Shown here: one piece after another, positions 55,164-63,171 of the stretch
Numbering within the stretch: the stretch's first letter is position 1
Layout of the letters: the number at the start of each line of letters is the position of its first letter
From: Streptomyces lanatus
GTDB lineage: Bacteria; Actinomycetota; Actinomycetes; Streptomycetales; Streptomycetaceae
DNA: 64,000 bases
Reading direction: 5' to 3'
NCBI RefSeq assembly: GCF_014655715.1
Contig: NZ_BNBM01000001.1
Coordinates: 186,001-250,000 of the forward strand
The notes under the pieces: generated by a model
Seen by the model: only the letters and a program-made list of their open reading frames with translations
What the model was told of the DNA's origin: nothing
The model's database searches: none
Program-made: the position numbers and the translations under genes

Positions 55164-56039
55164 TTACGGTTTCGTCAGCCCGAGGAGCCGGGCCGCGTTC
55201 TCCTTGAGGATCTTCGGTCTGACCTCGTCCTTGATCGACAGCTTGGCGAAGTCGGCGAGCCAGCGGTCGGGGGTGAGGACGGGGAAGTCGGAGCCGAAGA
55301 GGACCTTGTCCTTCAGCAGTGTGTTCGCGTACTGCACCAGTTGGGGCGGGAAGTACTTCGGCGACCAGCCGGAGAGGTCGATATGGACGCCCGGCTTGTG
55401 GGTGGCGACCGCGAGGGCCTCGTCCTGCCAGGGGAAGGACGGGTGCGCCAGGATGATCTTCAGCTGGGGGAAGTCGGCGGCCACGTCGTCCACATGGAGC
55501 GGGTTGGAGTACTTGAGGCGGATCCCGCCGCCGCCCGGCACTCCCGCGCCGATGCCCGTCTGGCCGGTGTGGAACAGGGCGATGGTGCCCGTCTCCTCGA
55601 TCACCTCGTAGAGGGCGTACGCCACCGAGCGGTCGTTGGGGAAGAAGCCCTGGACGCTGGGGTGGAACTTGAAGCCCTTCACCCCGTACTCCTCGACCAG
55701 GCGCCGCGCCTGCCTCACGCCCGCCTTCCCCCGGAAGGGGTCGATGGACGCGAAGGGGATGAGGACATCGGCGTTTGCTGCGGCGGCCTCGGCGACCTCC
55801 TCGTTCGGGACCGGTGCCGTGCCCGTCGCGGACTCGGCGTCGACCGTGAAGATGACGGCGGCCATCTTCCGCTCGCGGTAGTAGGCGGCGGTCTCCTCAA
55901 GGGTCGGCTTCCGCTTGCCCTCCACCTTGAAGTAGGCGGAGGAGGCGTCGTGCAGTTCGTCGTCCAGGGAGGAGTGGCCCTTGGAGGAGACCTCCGCGTG
56001 GGTGTGGACGTCGATCGCGACCAGCTCGTCCAGATCCAT
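55164..56039 (-). CDS. Amidohydrolase-2 family protein
   Basis: 291-aa TIM-barrel hydrolase or decarboxylase of the ACMSD/amidohydrolase-2 group. The metal-binding AIDVHTHAEV (HxH) is at the N-terminus, KGFKFHPSVQ and LAHPSFPWQDEAL carry further histidines, and FGSDFPVLTPDRWL carries the C-terminal Asp. The start is ATG at 56039, overlapping the SDR stop (ATGA). Members open rings or decarboxylate; the exact reaction is not evident. Confidence 0.87.
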   Translation of the reverse strand: MDLDELVAIDVHTHAEVSSKGHSSLDDELHDASSAYFKVEGKRKPTLEETAAYYRERKMAAVIFTVDAESATGTAPVPNEEVAEAAAANADVLIPFASIDPFRGKAGVRQARRLVEEYGVKGFKFHPSVQGFFPNDRSVAYALYEVIEETGTIALFHTGQTGIGAGVPGGGGIRLKYSNPLHVDDVAADFPQLKIILAHPSFPWQDEALAVATHKPGVHIDLSGWSPKYFPPQLVQYANTLLKDKVLFGSDFPVLTPDRWLADFAKLSIKDEVRPKILKENAARLLGLTKP

Positions 56040-56956
56040 CACGCCTCCGGGAACTTGGGCGCCGGGACACCGACCGACTGGAGCTCGGCGCCGACCGAGG
56101 TGGGCCAGACGTCGGCCAGGGTGTCGGGGGTCCAGCCGCCGTCCGCGAAGGCCGCCGCGATCTCCTGCGGATGCGACCAGAGTGCCACCTTGTCGCCGCC
56201 GATGCCGATGGCCTGGCCGGTGATGCCGCGGGCCGCCTCGGAGGCGAGGAAGGGCACGAGGGCGGCGCAGTCCTCGGGGGTGCCGAAGCCCTCGCCCTTG
56301 CGCAGGAAGTCCGGGAACGGCTGCCCGTTCTTCAGGGCCTCGACGTACGGGGCGAAGGCGGGGATGGTCTCGGTCATCGCGGTCGCGGCGACCGGCACGA
56401 TCGCGTTGACGGTGATGTTCGCGCGGCCCAGCTCCATCGACCAGGTGCGGGCGAAGGCGGCGATGCCGGCCTTGGCGGCGGAGTAGTTGGTCTGCCCGAA
56501 GTTGCCGCGCTGCCCGGCCGGGGAGCCGACCAGGATCAAGGTGCCGCCCTCGCCCTGCTCGCGCATACGGACGGCGGCGGCGCGGGCGCAGGTGAAGGTG
56601 CCCTTGAGATGGGTGGTGATCACCGCGTCGAAGTCGTCGTCGGTCATCTTCCACAGGACCCTGTCGCGCAGGATGCCCGCGTTGGTGACCAGGACGTCCA
56701 GCCGCCCGAACTCCTCGACCGCACGGGCGACGAGCCGGTCCGCGGCCTCGGTCGTGCCGACCGGGACGACCTCGGCGACGGCGGTGCCGCCCGCCTCGCG
56801 GATGGACTTCACGGCCGCCTCCGCCACGGCCTCGTCGACGTCGTTGACGACCACGGAGGCGCCATGGGCGGCCAGTGCGTGGGCGTAGGCGAGGCCGAGG
56901 CCCCGGCCGCTGCCGGTGACGACGGCGGCCTTGCCGGTGAGATCGATGCTGGGCAC
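56039..56956 (-). CDS. SDR dehydrogenase (3-hydroxyacyl-CoA dehydrogenase-like)
   Basis: 305-aa short-chain dehydrogenase. NAD(P)-binding TGSGRGLG (about 13-20), NAG in VTNAGIL (about 93), and the catalytic YSAAKAG Tyr-Lys (about 160). The C-terminal extension beyond 255 is longer than typical SDRs and resembles the dehydrogenase part of multifunctional MFE-2 enzymes. The start is GTG at 56956 with GAAGGG upstream. It is first in the operon with the amidohydrolase, acyl-CoA ligase and MaoC hydratase. MarR is divergent upstream. Confidence 0.9.
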   Translation of the reverse strand: MPSIDLTGKAAVVTGSGRGLGLAYAHALAAHGASVVVNDVDEAVAEAAVKSIREAGGTAVAEVVPVGTTEAADRLVARAVEEFGRLDVLVTNAGILRDRVLWKMTDDDFDAVITTHLKGTFTCARAAAVRMREQGEGGTLILVGSPAGQRGNFGQTNYSAAKAGIAAFARTWSMELGRANITVNAIVPVAATAMTETIPAFAPYVEALKNGQPFPDFLRKGEGFGTPEDCAALVPFLASEAARGITGQAIGIGGDKVALWSHPQEIAAAFADGGWTPDTLADVWPTSVGAELQSVGVPAPKFPEA

Positions 56957-56973
56957 GGGCGGGTCCCTTCGAG

Positions 56974-57013
56974 GAGAGGTGCGCTGCGAGGTGCACTGCG
57001 AGAGGTGCACTGC
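56974..57013. repeat. Three tandem 12-14-bp repeats in the SDR leader
   Basis: GAGAGGTGCGCTGC (56974-56987), GAGGTGCACTGC (56988-56999) and GAGAGGTGCACTGC (57000-57013) lie just upstream of the SDR start, in its probable 5' leader. Slippage-type repeat or binding array. Confidence 0.5.
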
Positions 57014-57029
57014 GAGATCGAAGGTAAGA

Positions 57030-57055
57030 ACAATAATTGTCGACGTCAATAGTTG
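57030..57055. promoter_or_regulatory. Candidate MarR operator pair
   Basis: ACAAT-A-ATTGT (57030-57040) is a perfect palindrome, and CAATAGTTG (57047-57055) is an imperfect second copy centred 16 bp away. Both lie between the divergent SDR and MarR genes, where MarR repressors usually bind. Confidence 0.6.
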
Positions 57056-57083
57056 TTGGCGAGGCACCTTTGCGTCATGCTGA

Positions 57084-57614
57084 GTGCTGTACGTACGCCC
57101 GCCCCACGCCGGGGCCTCGACCAGGGAGCCCGCCATCGCCAGCCGGCCGACGACGAACCCCGCACCGATCGACGCCGATGAACCGTGGATGCGGGCACTG
57201 CACGCGGACACGGGCTATCTGCTGTACCGCCTCGGTCTGCGCTCCGGCCAGCTGTTCAACTCCTTCCTCCAGGAGTCCGGCCTGCGGCTTCGGCACTACG
57301 CGGTGCTTCGCCTCCTCGCCACCACGCCGGGCGCGCTCCAGCGTGAGCTGAGCGCCTCGCTCGGCTACGACCCGAGTGCGATCGTCGGCCTCGTCGACGA
57401 CCTGGAGAAGCTGGGCTTCGCCGAGCGGCGCCCCTCCCCCGACGACCGCCGCAGCCGGATCATCGTGCTCACCGACGGCGGCCGGGCCTTCCTGCGGGAC
57501 ACCGACGAGGCCGGACAGCGCGTCACCAATGAGCTGGTCGGCCCCCTGGACGCCACCGAACGCGAGCAGCTGCACGCGCTGCTCCAGAGAGTCGCCGAAT
57601 CCGGACTGGCGTGA
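57084..57614 (+). CDS. MarR family regulator
   Basis: 176-aa MarR-type repressor. Conserved parts: LRLRHYAVLRLLATTPGALQRELSASLGYDPSAIVGLVDDLEKLGF, the helix-turn-helix and recognition helix (about 73-118, given as start and end of one block), and the wing PSPDDRRSRIIVLTDGG. The N-terminus is uncertain. GTG at 57084 gives the longest form but has no good ribosome site, and the conserved fold starts only at about residue 40 (HADTGYLLYRLG), so ATG at 57189 (MRALHAD) could be the real start. It is divergent from the SDR operon and coupled to the IclR gene by a 4-bp overlap. Confidence 0.83.
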   Translation: MLYVRPPHAGASTREPAIASRPTTNPAPIDADEPWMRALHADTGYLLYRLGLRSGQLFNSFLQESGLRLRHYAVLRLLATTPGALQRELSASLGYDPSAIVGLVDDLEKLGFAERRPSPDDRRSRIIVLTDGGRAFLRDTDEAGQRVTNELVGPLDATEREQLHALLQRVAESGLA

Positions 57615-58384
57615 CGGCATCCGATCCGCCCCCCGCGCGTTCCGCGCCCGACCGGCTGCTGTCGGTGCTCGGGGCCTTCGACCTGGAGCATCCGGCGCTG
57701 TCCCTGACGGACATCGGCCGGCGGGCCGGGCTGAGCCTGAGCACCGCGCACCGGCTGGTGGCCGCGCTCACCGAGTGGGGCGCGCTGGAGCGGGACGAGG
57801 CCGGGCTCTACCACGTCGGGCTACGGCTGTGGGAGCTCGCGGCACTCGCACCGCGCGGCCCGGCACTGCGGCAGATCGCGCTGCCCTATCTGGAGGACCT
57901 GTACGAGGCGACGCACGAAAACGTGCAGTTGGCGGTCCAGGACGGGCCCGAGGTCGTCTACATCGAGTGGCTGTCGGGACGGTCGGCGGTCGGCGTGCAC
58001 ATCCGCGTCGGCGCACGCTGGCCCCTGCACGCCACGGGCGTCGGGCTGGCCCTGCTCGCGCACACCGACCCGGAGTTCCAGGAGGAGTACTGCGCCGGCC
58101 CGCTTGCCTCCTTCACGCCGTACACCGTCACCGACCCGACCCGGCTGCGCCGCATGCTGGCCGACGTACGCCGCGCGGGGGTGGCGGTGAGCACCCGCCA
58201 GGTCACACCCGACGCCCTGTCCGTGGCGGCACCGGTACGGGGGCCGGGCGGGTCGGTGGTCGCGGCCGTGTCGGTGGTGGTACCGGAGGCGGAGGCCCAG
58301 GTGCCGGTGCTGGGGCCGGCGGTGAGGTTGGCGGCGCGGGGGATATCGCGGGGGTTGGGGTGGCGGCCGGAGAAGGGGACGTAG
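57611..58384 (+). CDS. IclR family regulator
   Basis: 257-aa IclR regulator. Winged helix at about 12-70 (DRLLSVLGAFDLEHPALSLTD ... STAHRLVAALTEWGALER), then the IclR sensor domain (LPYLEDLYEATHENVQLAV, IEWLSGRSAV, RVGARWPLHATGVGLALLA). The start is GTG at 57611, overlapping the MarR stop. The stacking of MarR and IclR regulators on one transcript next to an acid-degradation operon suggests control by two signals. Confidence 0.9.
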   Translation: MTASDPPPARSAPDRLLSVLGAFDLEHPALSLTDIGRRAGLSLSTAHRLVAALTEWGALERDEAGLYHVGLRLWELAALAPRGPALRQIALPYLEDLYEATHENVQLAVQDGPEVVYIEWLSGRSAVGVHIRVGARWPLHATGVGLALLAHTDPEFQEEYCAGPLASFTPYTVTDPTRLRRMLADVRRAGVAVSTRQVTPDALSVAAPVRGPGGSVVAAVSVVVPEAEAQVPVLGPAVRLAARGISRGLGWRPEKGT

Positions 58385-58460
58385 GGGCAGCGCCCCTGAG
58401 GGGCGCGGGGCTGTATCAAATTGCGGCTCCGCCGCGTGGGCGCGACAAGCCACAACGAGC
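58384..58460. repeat. Dispersed Streptomyces intergenic repeat, copy 2 with hairpin
   Basis: GGGGCAGCGCCCC and GGGGCGCGGGG form hairpin-prone GC blocks just after the IclR stop. GCGCGACAAGCCACA at 58440-58454 is the exact reverse complement of the 15-mer at 32992-33006. It probably also serves as the IclR terminator. The rest of the 193-bp gap to the kinase shows nothing else. Confidence 0.65.
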
Positions 58461-58577
58461 CCGCAGCCGCCCAACACGACCCAGCCACCCTCCCCCTCCG
58501 GCGGATATCCCTCTCACCGGTGAGGCCGACGCACAACCCCCTCGCGATACTGAAAGGGCCGCCCCGAGGAGCCGCCC

Positions 58578-59771
58578 GTGTCCGCTCGTTCCTGGATCTC
58601 CCCCGTCGCCGAGCGCCTGCGCACGACCAACCCGTACGTCGTCGACTCGGCGCTCGCCGCGCTCGTGCTGTTCGCCGCCTCGCTCCAGTGGATCTTCCCC
58701 GACGAGGGCGACGACCGTCTGACCTGGCAGGGCTGGCTGATCGGCGCTGCCACGGCACTGCCGCTGGTGTGGCGGCGCAGAGCCCCCTTCGTCACCGCGT
58801 GCGCCGTGTCCGTCGCCACCCCCGTGCAGGCGATCTACCACGCCCCGCCACCCGACGTGATGTACGGCGGCATCGTCGTCCTGTACACGATCGCCACCCT
58901 CGGCAGGCCCTGGCAGCGGCGCGCGATGCTGGTCGGCTGGCTGGTCGGGGTCTCCCTCACGATGCTGCACAAGGAGGACCCGCAGCCCTTCGAGTACGCC
59001 TTCCACCTGCTGAGCGTGGTGTGCGCGTACGGCTTCGGCGTGCTCGCCCGGGTGCAGCGGGCGTACACCGCCGAGCTGGAGGACCGGGCCCACCGCCTGG
59101 AGCGGGAGCGGGCCGCCGACACCGCGCGGGCCATCGCGCAGGAGCGGTCCAGGATCGCCCGGGACATGCACGACGTCCTCGCGCACGCGGTGAGCCTGAT
59201 GGTGGTGCAGGCCGAGGCCGGGCCGGTGGTGGTGCGCAGCGATCCGGCGCGCGCGGAGGCCGCGTTCGACGCGATCGCCGGTGCCGGGCGGGACGCGATG
59301 GCCCAGCTGCGGCGGATCCTCGGCGTGCTGAAGGAGCCGCGGGGCGACGGCGGTGCGTGGCGGCTGCCGCAGCCGGGCGTGGCCGAGTTGCCGGGCCTGG
59401 TCCGCCAGGTCGGCGAGTCCACGGGACTGCGCGTGGAGGTGCGCACCTCCGGCGCACCCCGTGCGCTGCCCCAGGACACCGAGGTCGCCGCCTTCCGTGT
59501 GATCCAGGAGGCCCTCACCAACACCGTCAAGCATGCCCGGGCCTCCTCCGCTACCGTCGAACTCGACTGGACGGAGGACGAGTTGACACTGACGGTCACG
59601 GACGACGGGCAGGGCCCGGGTTCCGGTCACGGCGGCCACGGGCTCATCGGCATCCGGGAGCGGGCCGCGGCCTGCGGGGGAAGCGCGCGGGCCGGGCGCG
59701 GACCGGAGGGCGGTTTCCAGGTGGTCGTACGGCTCCCCGCGGCCGTCGACCGGGAGGCGGCCCTCGGATGA
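58578..59771 (+). CDS. Sensor histidine kinase, NarL/DesK type
   Basis: 397-aa membrane kinase. About four to five transmembrane helices between residues 22 and 155, a charged linker, HisKA_3 with phospho-His in ARDMHDVLAHAVSLMV (about 195), and HATPase with N-box EALTNTVKHAR and G-box GHGGHGLIGIRERAA. The start is GTG at 58578. Coupled to the response regulator by overlap (ATG at 59768). Probably controls the MMPL exporter just downstream. Confidence 0.92.
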   Translation: MSARSWISPVAERLRTTNPYVVDSALAALVLFAASLQWIFPDEGDDRLTWQGWLIGAATALPLVWRRRAPFVTACAVSVATPVQAIYHAPPPDVMYGGIVVLYTIATLGRPWQRRAMLVGWLVGVSLTMLHKEDPQPFEYAFHLLSVVCAYGFGVLARVQRAYTAELEDRAHRLERERAADTARAIAQERSRIARDMHDVLAHAVSLMVVQAEAGPVVVRSDPARAEAAFDAIAGAGRDAMAQLRRILGVLKEPRGDGGAWRLPQPGVAELPGLVRQVGESTGLRVEVRTSGAPRALPQDTEVAAFRVIQEALTNTVKHARASSATVELDWTEDELTLTVTDDGQGPGSGHGGHGLIGIRERAAACGGSARAGRGPEGGFQVVVRLPAAVDREAALG

Positions 59772-60436
59772 GCATCCGGGTGGTGGTCGCCGACGACCAG
59801 GAACTGGTGCGGGCCGGCTTCAGCATGATCCTGGAGGCGCAGGCCGACATCGAGGTGGTCGCGGAGGCCGGCGACGGCGCCGACGCGGTCGCCGCGGTGC
59901 AGCGGCACACGCCCGACGTGCTGCTCCTCGACATCCGGATGCCGGTCATGGACGGTCTGGAGGCGGCCCGGCGGGTGTGCGGGCAGTCGAGCTGCAAGGT
60001 GGTCATGCTGACCACGTTCGACCTGGACGAGTACGTGTACGACGCGCTGTGCGCGGGCGCCAGCGGCTTCCTGCTCAAGGACGTACGGCGCGACGACCTC
60101 GTGCACGCCGTGCGGGTCGTGGCCGCCGGGGACTCGCTGCTCGCACCGACGGTGACCCGGCGGCTGGTCGCGGACATCGTGCGGCGCCGCCGCGAGGAGG
60201 CCGCCGCCGAGGCCACCCCGCAGCGCCTGGACGTCCTGACCGCGCGTGAGGTGGAGACGCTGCGGCTGCTGGCGCGCGGGCTGTCCAACTCCGAGATCGC
60301 CACAACCCTGTTCGTCAGCGAGCACACGGTGAAGACCCATGTCAGCAATGTGCTGGGCAAGCTCGCTCTGAGGGACCGGGTGCAGGCGGTGATCTGCGCC
60401 TACGAGACGGGCCTCGTGACCCCGGGATCCCCCTAG
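59768..60436 (+). CDS. Response regulator, NarL/LuxR family
   Basis: 222-aa response regulator: receiver with acidic pair VADDQE, phospho-Asp in VLLLDIRMP (about 53), switch Lys in LLKDVRRDDL (about 103), then a LuxR helix-turn-helix (LTAREVETLRLLARGLSN ... VKTHVSNVLGKLAL). The start is ATG at 59768, overlapping the kinase stop. The MMPL gene follows after 130 bp. Confidence 0.93.
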   Translation: MSIRVVVADDQELVRAGFSMILEAQADIEVVAEAGDGADAVAAVQRHTPDVLLLDIRMPVMDGLEAARRVCGQSSCKVVMLTTFDLDEYVYDALCAGASGFLLKDVRRDDLVHAVRVVAAGDSLLAPTVTRRLVADIVRRRREEAAAEATPQRLDVLTAREVETLRLLARGLSNSEIATTLFVSEHTVKTHVSNVLGKLALRDRVQAVICAYETGLVTPGSP

Positions 60437-60566
60437 CGAGTGAGATCCGGGCGCTCCTCCCCCGTGCGACGGAGGCCCGCAAACCGCTCCCACCGGCGAT
60501 CCGGTGACCACCCCCACGGCGCGAGTCTGAGGGCGATGGCAACCGACCGTCCTGCCGGGAGGGACC

Positions 60567-62672
60567 GTGCTCACCACGCTCGCCCGGGCGGCTACCCGCC
60601 GCCCGCTCACCGTCATCGTCCTGTGGGTGCTCTTCCTGCTGCTCGGCTTCGGCCTCGGCACGGGCGTCTTCAGCCGCCTCTCCGACAATGTGGCCGACAT
60701 CCCGGGCACCGAGTCCGAGGCCGCCGCGCAGTACCTCGACCGCTCCGACCCCGCCGGGGAGTCGATCACCGGCGTCGTCGAGAGCACCGCCGTCTCCGAC
60801 CCCGCGCTGCGGGCCCAGGTCGAGCGGGCCGTCGCCGACGTGCGGGCCCTCGACGGGGTGGCCGCCGTGCCCGACCCGTACGCCACTCCTGGCCTCACCG
60901 CCGAGGACGGGCGGGCCCTGATCATCCCCGTCACCCTCGAAGGCGGGCTCGACGACACCGCCGAGGAGGACGCCGTGAACGCGGCGGCCGAGCGGATCCG
61001 GCAGATCGACGCGCCCGAAGTGCGGGTCAGCGGCGGCCCGTTGCTGGGCACGCAGATCGGTGAGCGGGCTCAGGAGGACGTCCGGAACGCGGAGTTGATC
61101 TCCCTGCCGGTCGTGCTGGCCCTGCTGCTCGTGGTGTTCGGCGGGCTGCGCGCGGCGGCGCTGCCCCTGGTGATCGCGGTCAGCGGGATCGCGGGGGCGT
61201 TCCTCGCGCTGTTCCTGTTCAGCGAGGTCACCGACATCTCCGTGTACGCGATCCAGGTGACCACGATGCTGGGACTCGGACTCGCCGTGGACTACGGCCT
61301 GTTGATGGTGGTCCGCTTCCGTGAGGAGCGCCGGAGCACCGAGGACGTGGTGGAGGCGGTGCACCGTACGGTCGCGGCGGCCGGCCGGACCGTGCTGTTC
61401 TCCGGGCTCACGGTCGCGGTCAGTCTGACCGGGCTGCTGGTGTTCCCGAGCGTGTTCCTGCGGAGCATGGGCCTTGCCGTGGCGGCCGTGGTGGTCGTCG
61501 ACATGCTGGCCGCGCTCACACTGCTGCCGGCGCTCCTGGCGAGGTTCGGGGGGAGGATCGCCCCGGCGAAGGTCCGTCCGGGGCGCGAGGAGGGCCACGT
61601 CTTCGCCCGCCTGGCCCGCTTCTCGGCCCGCCGCCGGGTCGCCGTGGTGGCCACCGTCGTACCGGTCCTGCTGGTCCTGGCACTGCCCGTCACCGGCATG
61701 ACCATCAACCTCGGCGACGCCAAGCAACTGCCGTCGAGCACCGAGGCACGGCAGCTGTACGACACCCTCGACGCGCACTTCCCGCCGGGCACCGGCGTCT
61801 CCCCGATCACCGTCGTGCTGAAGCCGGGCGCGCAGACGGGGACCGTCGACCGGATCCGTGCCCTGTCCCCGGCGGTCGAGTCCCACCCGTTGCCCGGCGG
61901 GACGACGGTCCTCCGCGTCCGGCCACCGGGCAGCGTGGACGGCCCGGAGGCCACCGCCCTGGTCGAGCGGATACGGGACGTCCGCGGCGACGAGCCGATC
62001 GAGGTCACCGGTCCTGCCGCCCGCCTGGTCGACTTCCGGGAGATGCTCGCCGAACGGGCGCCCTGGGCCGCGGTCACCGTCCTGGCCGGCATCTTCGCCC
62101 TGCTCTTCGCCTTCACCGGCTCCCTGCTGATCCCGCTGCGCACCATCCTCACCACGCTGCTCAGCCTGGGCGCCGCGCTCGGCGTCGTGGTGTGGGTCTT
62201 CCAGGACGGGCACCTGGCCGGGCTGCTCGGCGGCGAGGGCCTGGACGCGCTGAGCCTGACCGCGCCGCCGCTGATCGTGGCGATCGCCTTCGGACTGGCC
62301 ATGGACTACGAGCTGTTCATCCTGGCCCGGATGCGCGAGGCACGGCAGCGTACCGGCGACGACCAGGAGGCCGTGGTCACCGGACTGCGCCGCTCCGGGC
62401 GCGTGGTCACCTGCGCGGCACTGCTCCTCGCGGTGGTGTTCGGCGCCTTCATGACGGGCGGCTTCGCACCGATCCTCCAGATCGGCCTGGGCCTGACCCT
62501 CGCGGTGCTGATCGACGCGACGGTCGTACGCATGCTGCTGGTCCCGGCGACGATGTCGCTGCTCGGCCGCCGCGCCTGGTGGGCACCGACGGCGCTGCGC
62601 CGGGCGCACGACCGGTTCGGGCTGCGGGAGGAGACACCGACACCCGCGCCCCGCGTGACGACGAAGGCCTGA
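60567..62672 (+). CDS. MMPL family transporter
   Basis: 701-aa RND-type membrane exporter. Two homologous halves, each beginning with a hydrophobic helix and an extracytoplasmic domain, then a bundle of about five helices (roughly 165-325 and 500-670). Family signatures include VDYGLLMVVRFREE in the first half and MDYELFILARMREA in the second, both with the conserved Asp-Tyr pair used in proton relay. The start is GTG at 60567 with GGGAGG upstream. Such proteins export lipids, drugs or pigments. It follows a two-component system, which is its likely regulator, and ends in a strong terminator. Confidence 0.92.
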   Translation: MLTTLARAATRRPLTVIVLWVLFLLLGFGLGTGVFSRLSDNVADIPGTESEAAAQYLDRSDPAGESITGVVESTAVSDPALRAQVERAVADVRALDGVAAVPDPYATPGLTAEDGRALIIPVTLEGGLDDTAEEDAVNAAAERIRQIDAPEVRVSGGPLLGTQIGERAQEDVRNAELISLPVVLALLLVVFGGLRAAALPLVIAVSGIAGAFLALFLFSEVTDISVYAIQVTTMLGLGLAVDYGLLMVVRFREERRSTEDVVEAVHRTVAAAGRTVLFSGLTVAVSLTGLLVFPSVFLRSMGLAVAAVVVVDMLAALTLLPALLARFGGRIAPAKVRPGREEGHVFARLARFSARRRVAVVATVVPVLLVLALPVTGMTINLGDAKQLPSSTEARQLYDTLDAHFPPGTGVSPITVVLKPGAQTGTVDRIRALSPAVESHPLPGGTTVLRVRPPGSVDGPEATALVERIRDVRGDEPIEVTGPAARLVDFREMLAERAPWAAVTVLAGIFALLFAFTGSLLIPLRTILTTLLSLGAALGVVVWVFQDGHLAGLLGGEGLDALSLTAPPLIVAIAFGLAMDYELFILARMREARQRTGDDQEAVVTGLRRSGRVVTCAALLLAVVFGAFMTGGFAPILQIGLGLTLAVLIDATVVRMLLVPATMSLLGRRAWWAPTALRRAHDRFGLREETPTPAPRVTTKA

Positions 62673-62686
62673 CGCCTCCGGAACTC

Positions 62687-62717
62687 AGGCACCGGCACCT
62701 CACCCGTGCCGGTGCCT
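62687..62717. terminator. Bidirectional terminator
   Basis: AGGCACCGGCAC (62687-62698) pairs perfectly with GTGCCGGTGCCT (62706-62717) around a 7-nt loop, a 12-bp stem. It lies 15 bp after the MMPL stop and overlaps the stop of the convergent DUF1905 gene. Confidence 0.85.
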
Positions 62718-62997
62718 AGAGGCGCACGGTCATCTCCACGGCCACGTCGTCACCCGACCCGAGCCGCCCCCGCACCGCCTTCTTCAACGGCAGCAGATAC
62801 CCGCCGTCCTTGGGGAAGAGCGACGTCTCGAAGGCCACCTCGCCGATCCTCGCCTCGACCGGGATCACTCCCCACCCGTAGGTCGCCATCGCCGCCACCT
62901 CCCGGATGTCGGCGGACTCCTCGTCCGGCACCCGGACGAAGTAGTACGGCGCCGGGCCGCGCCATTCGATCACCGCGCCGGTGAAGACGAGTTCCAT
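62716..62997 (-). CDS. DUF1905 domain protein
   Basis: 93-aa small beta-rich protein matching DUF1905: ELVFTGAVIEWRGPAPYYFVRVP at the start, TYGWGVIPVEARIG and TSLFPKDGGYLLPLKKAVRG near the C-terminus. The start is ATG at 62997. The last codons overlap the terminator stem. Function unknown. Monocistronic, convergent to the MMPL gene. Confidence 0.87.
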   Translation of the reverse strand: MELVFTGAVIEWRGPAPYYFVRVPDEESADIREVAAMATYGWGVIPVEARIGEVAFETSLFPKDGGYLLPLKKAVRGRLGSGDDVAVEMTVRL

Positions 62998-63118
62998 GCG
63001 GTCGGGGTCCCTTCTCCCATGCTCACGTCTTCATAGGGTGAACTTGTGCGTGACGCAAGGGATTTCTCTGCTTCACCTCTTGACGGCCGGAACGGCGAAG
63101 AGCACATTGGCGACACTT

Positions 63119-63132
63119 TGAGAGCGCTCTCA
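63119..63132. promoter_or_regulatory. LacI-type operator before the GH16 gene
   Basis: TGAGAGCGCTCTCA, a perfect 14-bp palindrome 40 bp upstream of the start. It differs from the CebR consensus TGGGAGCGCTCCCA at two positions, so a CebR-like LacI regulator of beta-glucan use is the likely binder. None is encoded nearby. Confidence 0.65.
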
Positions 63133-63171
63133 GACGTACTCCCCACTCCGTACACCGAGAGGCAGCACCCC

